Below, piece after piece: positions 59,382 to 64,000 of a DNA stretch of 64,000 bases. The translations under genes were made by a program, and so were the position numbers. Position 1 is the stretch's first letter, and each line of letters opens with the position of its first letter. Below the pieces are notes generated by a model that was not told where the DNA came from, did no database searches, and saw nothing but the letters and a program-made list of their open reading frames with translations. Source of the stretch: VRUE01 sp963774555 (GTDB lineage: Bacteria; Actinomycetota; Thermoleophilia; Solirubrobacterales; 70-9); contig CAVZFL010000001.1 of NCBI GenBank assembly GCA_963774555.1, forward strand, positions 682,001 through 746,000, written 5' to 3'.

Positions 59382-60171
59382 GTGCTGGACGAGCGCTGGA
59401 TCAGGTCGCTGCACGTGGAGGCACTGCGCGAGCGGGATCTGCACGCCGGAGCGCGAGCCGCACGTGCTTCTTCCAGGCCTCGACGATCGGGGCGCTGCTC
59501 GAGGGCGCCTACGAGGGCGATCTCTCCTTCGCCGAGCTGGCCGAGCACGGCGACCTCGGGCTGGGCACGCTGAACGGCCTCGACGGCGAGATGATCGCGA
59601 TCGACGGGCGCTTCTACCGGGCCGACGTCGACGGGAAGGTCGGCGAGGTCGACGCTGAGACGCGGACGCCGTTCGCGGTGGTGACCAGCTTCGAGCCGAC
59701 GATCGACGTCGCGAGATCGACGGGCCGTTCGAGCACGAGGAGCTGCTGGCCTGGCTCGACGAGCTGATCCCGGCCGGCGTCGCCTCCTGCGCGGTCCGCG
59801 TCGACGGGCGCTTCGACCTGGTCCGGGCCCGCTCGGTGCCGCGCCAGGAGCCCGCCCTACCGGCCGCTGACCGAGGTCGTCGCCGAGCAGCACGTCTTCG
59901 AGCTGCGCGACGTCGCCGGGACGATGCTCGGCTTCCGCTTCCCCGACTACGTCGAGGGGATCGAGGTCAGCGGCTACCACCTGCACTTCATCAGCGACGA
60001 CCGCAGCCGCGGCGGCCACGTGCTCGGGTCACAGCGAGCAGCACCGTGCGGGCCCGTATCGACCCCTCCGGTGAGCTGCACGTCGAGCTGCCGCCGGGGG
60101 TCGAGCTGGCCGATCCCGAGCTCGCCTCGGCGACCCATGCCGCGGTCGAGCTGGTCGAGCGCGGCAGCTAG
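59382..60171 (+). pseudogene. budA: Alpha-acetolactate decarboxylase, several frame breaks
   Basis: Fragments in three frames line up as one enzyme. ASTIGALLEGAYEGDLSFAE and GDLGLGTLNGLDGEM come first. PFAVVTSFEPTIDV, EELLAWLDELIPAG and YRPLTEVVAEQHVFEL follow. GYHLHFISDDRSRGGHVL carries the zinc-binding histidines. The tail is VELPPGVELADPELASA. Breaks lie near 59455, 59722, 59858 and 60028. The intact enzyme would convert acetolactate to acetoin. Its GTG start is only 18 bases from the divergent channel start. Confidence 0.7.
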
Positions 60172-60385
60172 GCCGCGTCGGCGAGCTGCTCGGGGAGCCA
60201 GAGGTCGCAGAGCCAGTCGGCCGGGCGCCGCCCTCGCGGGAGACGACGATGCCCTCCGGGCCGCCCTCGACGGTGAGCTTCTTCCAGCGGGTCGAGTTGG
60301 GCATCGCCCGCAGGGCGGTGGCGAAAGATGCTGGCACGTCGTCGCCAGGCCGCACCTTGCCGTCGCGCGATTTGGCCTTGAACAC
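60168..60385 (-). CDS. Small hypothetical protein (frame break near 60222)
   Basis: About 72 residues if corrected: KAKSRDGKVRPGDDVPASFA, then RWKKLTVEGGPEGIVVSREG, then, after one base change, ADWLCDLWLPEQLADAA. This looks like a small soluble protein of unknown function conserved in actinobacteria. The stop overlaps the decarboxylase stop tail to tail. Confidence 0.5.
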
Positions 60386-60488
60386 GGGGGTCCCGAGGCG
60401 GACCGTGACCTCACTTTGGGGGCAGGACGAAGAGGATCACCACGAAGACCGCGAGCACGCCGAAGATCAGCGCCAGCCTTCCTGCGAA

Positions 60489-60542
60489 CCAACGACTGAC
60501 GACTTAATGACCCTATAGCGAGGTCGAGTCGTCAGTTGTTGG
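60489..60542. repeat. Nested palindrome abutting the glycosyltransferase stop
   Basis: Sixteen-base arms with one mismatch (CCAACGACTGACGACT and the complement of its partner) at 60489-60504 and 60527-60542 enclose a small GACC/GGTC stem. The right arm touches the minus-strand stop codon (60543-60545). Likely terminator, same design as other gene-end palindromes here. Confidence 0.65.
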
Positions 60543-62066
60543 CTAGCAGCGTCGGTAGAGGAGCCAAGAGTCGTTGGCAGCGACACGGTGGAAGCCGCGC
60601 GGGACCTTGAGCCTGAAGCGGGTCGGGTCGTTGGGGTCGAGGATGAAGTTGTGGATGACGAAGGGGCTGGCGGGCTTGAGGAAGTAGCCGCGGCGCGGGA
60701 TGCCCTCCTCGCAGGCGCTGAGGATCTGCGGTCGGCTTGACGTCTAGGCCGAAGGCGAGGCGGGGGATGGCGCGGTGGTTGGGGACGGCGATCGGGCCGC
60801 AGAGCGGCACGGCAAAGGCACGCGAGGTCGACCAGGTCGGTGAGGTCGCGCTCGATCGTGCCCTGGTTGGCGAGGTCGCTGTGGACGGTGGAGTCGAGGT
60901 CCCACTGGTTGGGGAGCCAGAGCACGAACATCAGCGCGACCAGGCCGGCGAACACCTGCCAGCGCCGCCGCCAGGGGTGGCCCGCCTCGAGCAGGCGCCA
61001 GCCGAGCAGGGCGAGGGCGACGAAGATCGCCAGGATCGCCGCCGCCGAGCATCGTGTAGCGGGCGATGATCGCCAGGCCGGCGGCGCCGAGGAGGGCGAA
61101 GGCGCCGAGCGCGAGCGCGGCGGCGACGAGCCCCAGCGCCGAGCGGCGGCGCAGGAAGGCGAAGCCCAGGACCGCGCCGCCGAGCGCGCCGACCATCCCC
61201 GGCCACTGCATGACTTCGCCGAGCGCCCGCGGACCGTAGAGGACGAGGTCGACGGGACCCGTTCTGGCGCTTCAAGGTGTCGACGGTTTCCTGGGTGCCG
61301 GTGCAGGAGTAGAGCGGGTCGCCGGTGGTGATCCAGTCGAACAGCACCCAGAGCAGGGGGGCGGCGAGGGTGAGCGCGATGAGAACCGCTCCGTGGGGGA
61401 GACGAGGATGCCCCTCGCCCGGACAAATGCCGGCCTAATTAGGCCGGCATTTTGAGTATCCGCCCGTTCGAGGGGCATCCTCGTCTCCCCTTCGGGGCCG
61501 CTCGGCGGTTGCTCGGGCCAGAGCGCCAGGTAGGCGAGGTAAGCGATCGAGAAGCCCCAGGCCTCTGGGCGGAGCAGGCCGGCGAGGGCCAGCAGAGCTA
61601 GGACGGGCCAGCCGGCGCGGGGGCGCTTGCTCTCTATAAGGAGGGCGCCGAGGCATAGGGCTATGTAGGGGAGGTCGACGTAGGCGCGCAGGCCGTTGGA
61701 GAGGTACGGGGCGCGGGTGAGGACGATCAGGGCGGCGACGGCGCCGATCGGGCGGTCGAACCAGAGGGAGCCGAGGCGGTAGACGAGGTAGCCGACCAGG
61801 CCGAGGGAGATGTAGGCGACGATCATCGTCACCGTGATCGCGCCGTCGCCCAGTGGCGTCGTCACCAGGCCGAGCAGGTCGGCGAGCGGGTGCGGCGTGG
61901 GGGGCAGGGCGGCGCCGTAGTCGGGGCTGACGCCGTGGGCAAGTTCGCGTCCCCAGACCAGTGCGTAGATCGTGTCGTAGTTGGGGAAGCCGAGCGGGAA
62001 GAGGATCAGCAGAGCGGCGCCGATGCCAGCAACCCAGGCGACCGGTGAGAGCCACTTGCGGAGCAC
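60543..62066 (-). pseudogene. Integral-membrane glycosyltransferase-like protein (PMT/ArnT type), frame broken
   Basis: The N-terminal half is one frame from GTG 62066: LSPVAWVAGIGAALLILFP, YDTIYALVWGRELAHGVSP, GAVAALIVLTRAPYLSNGLR. Then a palindrome occurs in the coding sequence (61396-61490). After it, pieces in changing frames continue: AAPLLWVLFDWITTGDPLYS, GAVLGFAFLRRRSALGLVAA, HPWRRRWQVFAGLVALMFVL and FHRVAANDSWLLYRRC. The ~10-membrane-segment plan with an early Asp in the first loop fits GT-C enzymes that use lipid-linked sugars. At least four breaks. Confidence 0.6.
61396..61490. repeat. Long nested palindrome inside the glycosyltransferase gene
   Basis: Perfect 22-base arms at 61396-61417 and 61469-61490 enclose a perfect 28-base inner palindrome (61425-61452, centred on CCTAATTAGG). 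The reading frame passes through without a stop but leaves in the wrong phase. It resembles the gene-end palindromes but sits mid-gene. Confidence 0.75.
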
Positions 62067-62102
62067 CGGGGCAAGGTATAGCGCGCAGATACACTGGCCG
62101 CA

Positions 62103-63727
62103 GTGCCGCCGTCCAGCGACTCGATCTCCCTCTACCGCCGCCACCGTCCCGGCTCCTTCGACGAGGTGGTCGGCCAGCAGCACGTCGTGCGCACGCTGCG
62201 CAACGCGGTCGAGCAGGGCAAGGTCCACCATGCCTACCTCTTCGTCGGCTCGCGCGGGACCGGCAAGACCTCGATGGCGAAGATCCTGGCCCGCTCGCTC
62301 AACTGCGAGCGCGGCGGCCCGACGGTCACGCCCTGCGGCGAGTGCGAATCGTGCCTGACGATCGCCTCCGGGACCTCGATCGACGTGATCGAGATGGACG
62401 CCGCCTCCAACCGCTCGGTCGACGACGTGCGCGACCTGCGCGAGCGGGTCGCCTACGCGCCGACCGGCGGTCGCTGGAAGGTCTACATCCTCGACGAGGC
62501 GCACATGCTGACCAAGGAGGCCTGGAACGCCTTCCTCAAGACGCTCGAGGAGCCGCCGCCGAACACCGTCTTCGTCCTCGCCACCACCGAGGCGCACAAG
62601 GTGATGGCGACGATCGCCGACCGCTGCCAGCGCTTCGACTTCCAGCGTCCCTCGCTGGAGCAGATCTCCGAGGTGCTCAACCGGGTCGCCGCCGCCGAGG
62701 GGATCGAGGCCGAGGACGCCGCCGTGGCGATGATCGCCCGCTCGGCCTCCGGCAGCTTCCGCGACGCCCTCGGCACCCTCGACCAGCTGGTCGCCTACGG
62801 CGGCGACCAGGTCAGGCTCGACGATGTCCTGGAGCTGTTCGGGCGCCGCCGACGCCGAGCTGCTCTTCGAAGCCGTCGACGCCGTGATCGCCCAAGACCC
62901 CAAGGGCGTCCTACTCGGGCGTGGAGAAGATGGCCCGCTCCGGCCGCGACCCCTCCCAGTTCGCCCGCGACCTCCTGGCCCACCTCCGCCACCTGCTCGT
63001 CACCCAAACCGTCGGCGAGGTCCCCAATACCTTCGTAGTGACAGCCACCGACTCCGATCGCCTCGCCGCCCAAGCCAACGCGATAGGCGCAGCCACCCTC
63101 GTCCGCACCATCGACGAGCTGGCGAGGGCGCTCACAGCCGTCCGCGAGGGAGACGACGCTCGCATGGCAGTGGAGATCGCCCTCCTCAAGGCAGCCCGCC
63201 CAGATCTGGACCCCTCAACGGAGGGTCTGCTCCGTCGTATCGAGCGACTGGAGCAAGCCACGAGCGCCACCGGGCCGGCGGGTCCTGTCACGAATCCGGT
63301 GCCACCGCAAAAACCCAGCGCGGAGCCGGACCCCCCCGCCCCATCGCCAGGACCCGCGGGCCAGCTCGACCTCGAGCAGGTCGTCAACACCTGGCCTGCC
63401 GTCCTCGACAAGCTGCGTGAGACAAGTCCGGCGCTGGCGGCGACTTTCGAGGGGGCTCGGCCGGTGAGCTTGGATGAGGAGGGCTTGAAGGTCGGGTTCC
63501 CGCCCGAGTTCACTTTCAACAAGAAGAAGGCCGAGACGCCGGAGAAGCGGGAGCTGATGGCGGACGCGATCGAGGATGTGCTCGGGGAGCGGTTGCGGCC
63601 CGGGTACGTGCTGCTGGACGGGGAGCCGGCCGCCTCCGAGGAGGAGGCTGCTGCCGAGGCCGGGATCGATCACGATGCTCTGGTGGAGAAGCTGAAGAGC
63701 GAGTTCGATGCGGAGGAGGTCGGCTAG
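62103..63727 (+). CDS. dnaX: DNA polymerase III gamma/tau subunit (two frame breaks)
   Basis: Starts at GTG 62103. SLYRRHRPGSFDEVVGQQHV and the P-loop GSRGTGKT open the clamp-loader ATPase. The zinc cysteines follow (CERGG..CGECESC), then the DEAH-type ILDEAHMLT and sensor FVLATTEAHKV. The frame breaks near 62840 and again near 62920. Removing one G from TCGGGCG at each site restores DAELLFEAVDAVIAQDPKG and then VEKMARSGRDPSQFARDLL. dnaX is essential, so consensus error is likely. The C-terminal tau region ends at 63727. Confidence 0.85.
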
Positions 63728-64000
63728 TGGCTAAGGGAATGCCGGGAGGCTTTGACGTCAATGCGCTGATGAAGCAGGCGCAGAAGATGCAGAGCGAGAT
63801 GTTGGAGGCGCAGGAGTCGCTCAAGGACGAGGTGGTCGAGGCCAGCGCCGGCGGCGGCATGGTCAAGGTGAAGATGGGCGGCGACCTGACCCTGCGCGAG
63901 ATCGTCATCGACCCGGAGGCGGTCGACCCCGAGGAGACCGAGATGCTGGCCGAGATGGTCCAGGCCGCGGTCAACGAGGGCCTGCGCGCCGCCCAGGAGC
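63727..64000 (+). CDS. ybaB: YbaB/EbfC nucleoid-associated protein (partial, runs off the window)
   Basis: 91 codons visible from a GTG overlapping the dnaX TAG by one base; ATG 63739 is the alternative. DVNALMKQAQKMQSEMLEAQ and VEASAGGGMVKVKMGGDLTL, then EIVIDPEAVDPEETEMLAEM, are the core of the YbaB family, small dimeric DNA-binding proteins. The dnaX-ybaB order is standard, and recR would be expected next. Confidence 0.95.
   Translation, partial: MAKGMPGGFDVNALMKQAQKMQSEMLEAQESLKDEVVEASAGGGMVKVKMGGDLTLREIVIDPEAVDPEETEMLAEMVQAAVNEGLRAAQE

Noticed and set aside
60408..60495. Minus-strand hydrophobic stretch (GRLALIFGVLAVFVVILFVL) as a small membrane protein
   Set aside because: The frame opens after a stop with no ATG, GTG or TTG before the hydrophobic part, so a gene cannot be supported.
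62830..62930. Programmed dnaX frameshift producing gamma
   Set aside because: There is no slippery heptamer, and two shifts are needed to stay in the conserved frames. Consensus error fits better.

Overview
The window is GC-rich actinobacterial chromosome. A member of Solirubrobacterales/Thermoleophilia is the best guess. Four things point there: TetR regulators with a GRHGLPRELVAENQRERLL-type lead-in, a collagen-like surface protein with an RNRFGIPGVISVIALVFAML-type anchor, lysine-tailed secreted beta-propeller proteins, and a dnaX-ybaB pair lying downstream of an Alu-domain-containing SRP RNA. This is inference from family resemblance; no search was run.

Layout. (1) 1-10.9 kb is an accessory region. 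It holds five P-loop ATPase genes (DUF234-, DUF4143- and archaeal-ATPase-like), two toxin-antitoxin pairs with PIN toxins, and an array of four TetR genes. (2) 11-26.6 kb is a collagen-like gene followed by a tightly coupled operon of five secreted proteins: a propeller protein (A), a four-module cysteine-rich protein (B), a second pair A' and B', and a single-module protein C. (3) 26.7-32.8 kb repeats the logic of region 1: a convergent DUF4143/DUF234 ATPase pair, then three TetR genes in the order -,+,+, then a two-domain dCTP deaminase. (4) 33-36.8 kb holds ytoQ and a radical SAM gene hit twice by insertion sequences. An IS1595-family element sits exactly in its reconstructed SOS box, and an IS481-family element splits its coding region, with target duplications at both. 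(5) 36.8-45.1 kb holds two small lower-GC membrane proteins, an ATP-dependent DNA ligase and a peptide ABC transporter operon with an MFS gene. (6) 45.2-51.8 kb is mostly core genes: HD-GYP phosphodiesterase, Zn-alcohol dehydrogenase, GST, pterin dehydratase, an ArfB-like release factor, VOC, SHOCT and DUF6325. (7) 51.8-54.5 kb looks like a small island at tRNA-Val, with an unknown coupled membrane pair and a RelE-type toxin-antitoxin. (8) 54.5-64 kb holds an antiporter, SRP RNA, an ABC-2 transporter, a CASTOR/POLLUX-like channel, acetolactate decarboxylase, a membrane glycosyltransferase, dnaX and ybaB.

Three structural themes recur. Long perfect or near-perfect palindromes, often with an inner hairpin, abut or overlap the 3' ends of genes, and two lie inside genes. 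The [convergent ATPase pair + TetR -/+/+] block occurs twice, flanking the secreted-protein operon. Many conserved genes after about 29 kb, including essential dnaX, carry single-base frame breaks, so base-level consensus errors are likely there and these 'pseudogenes' should be read with caution.
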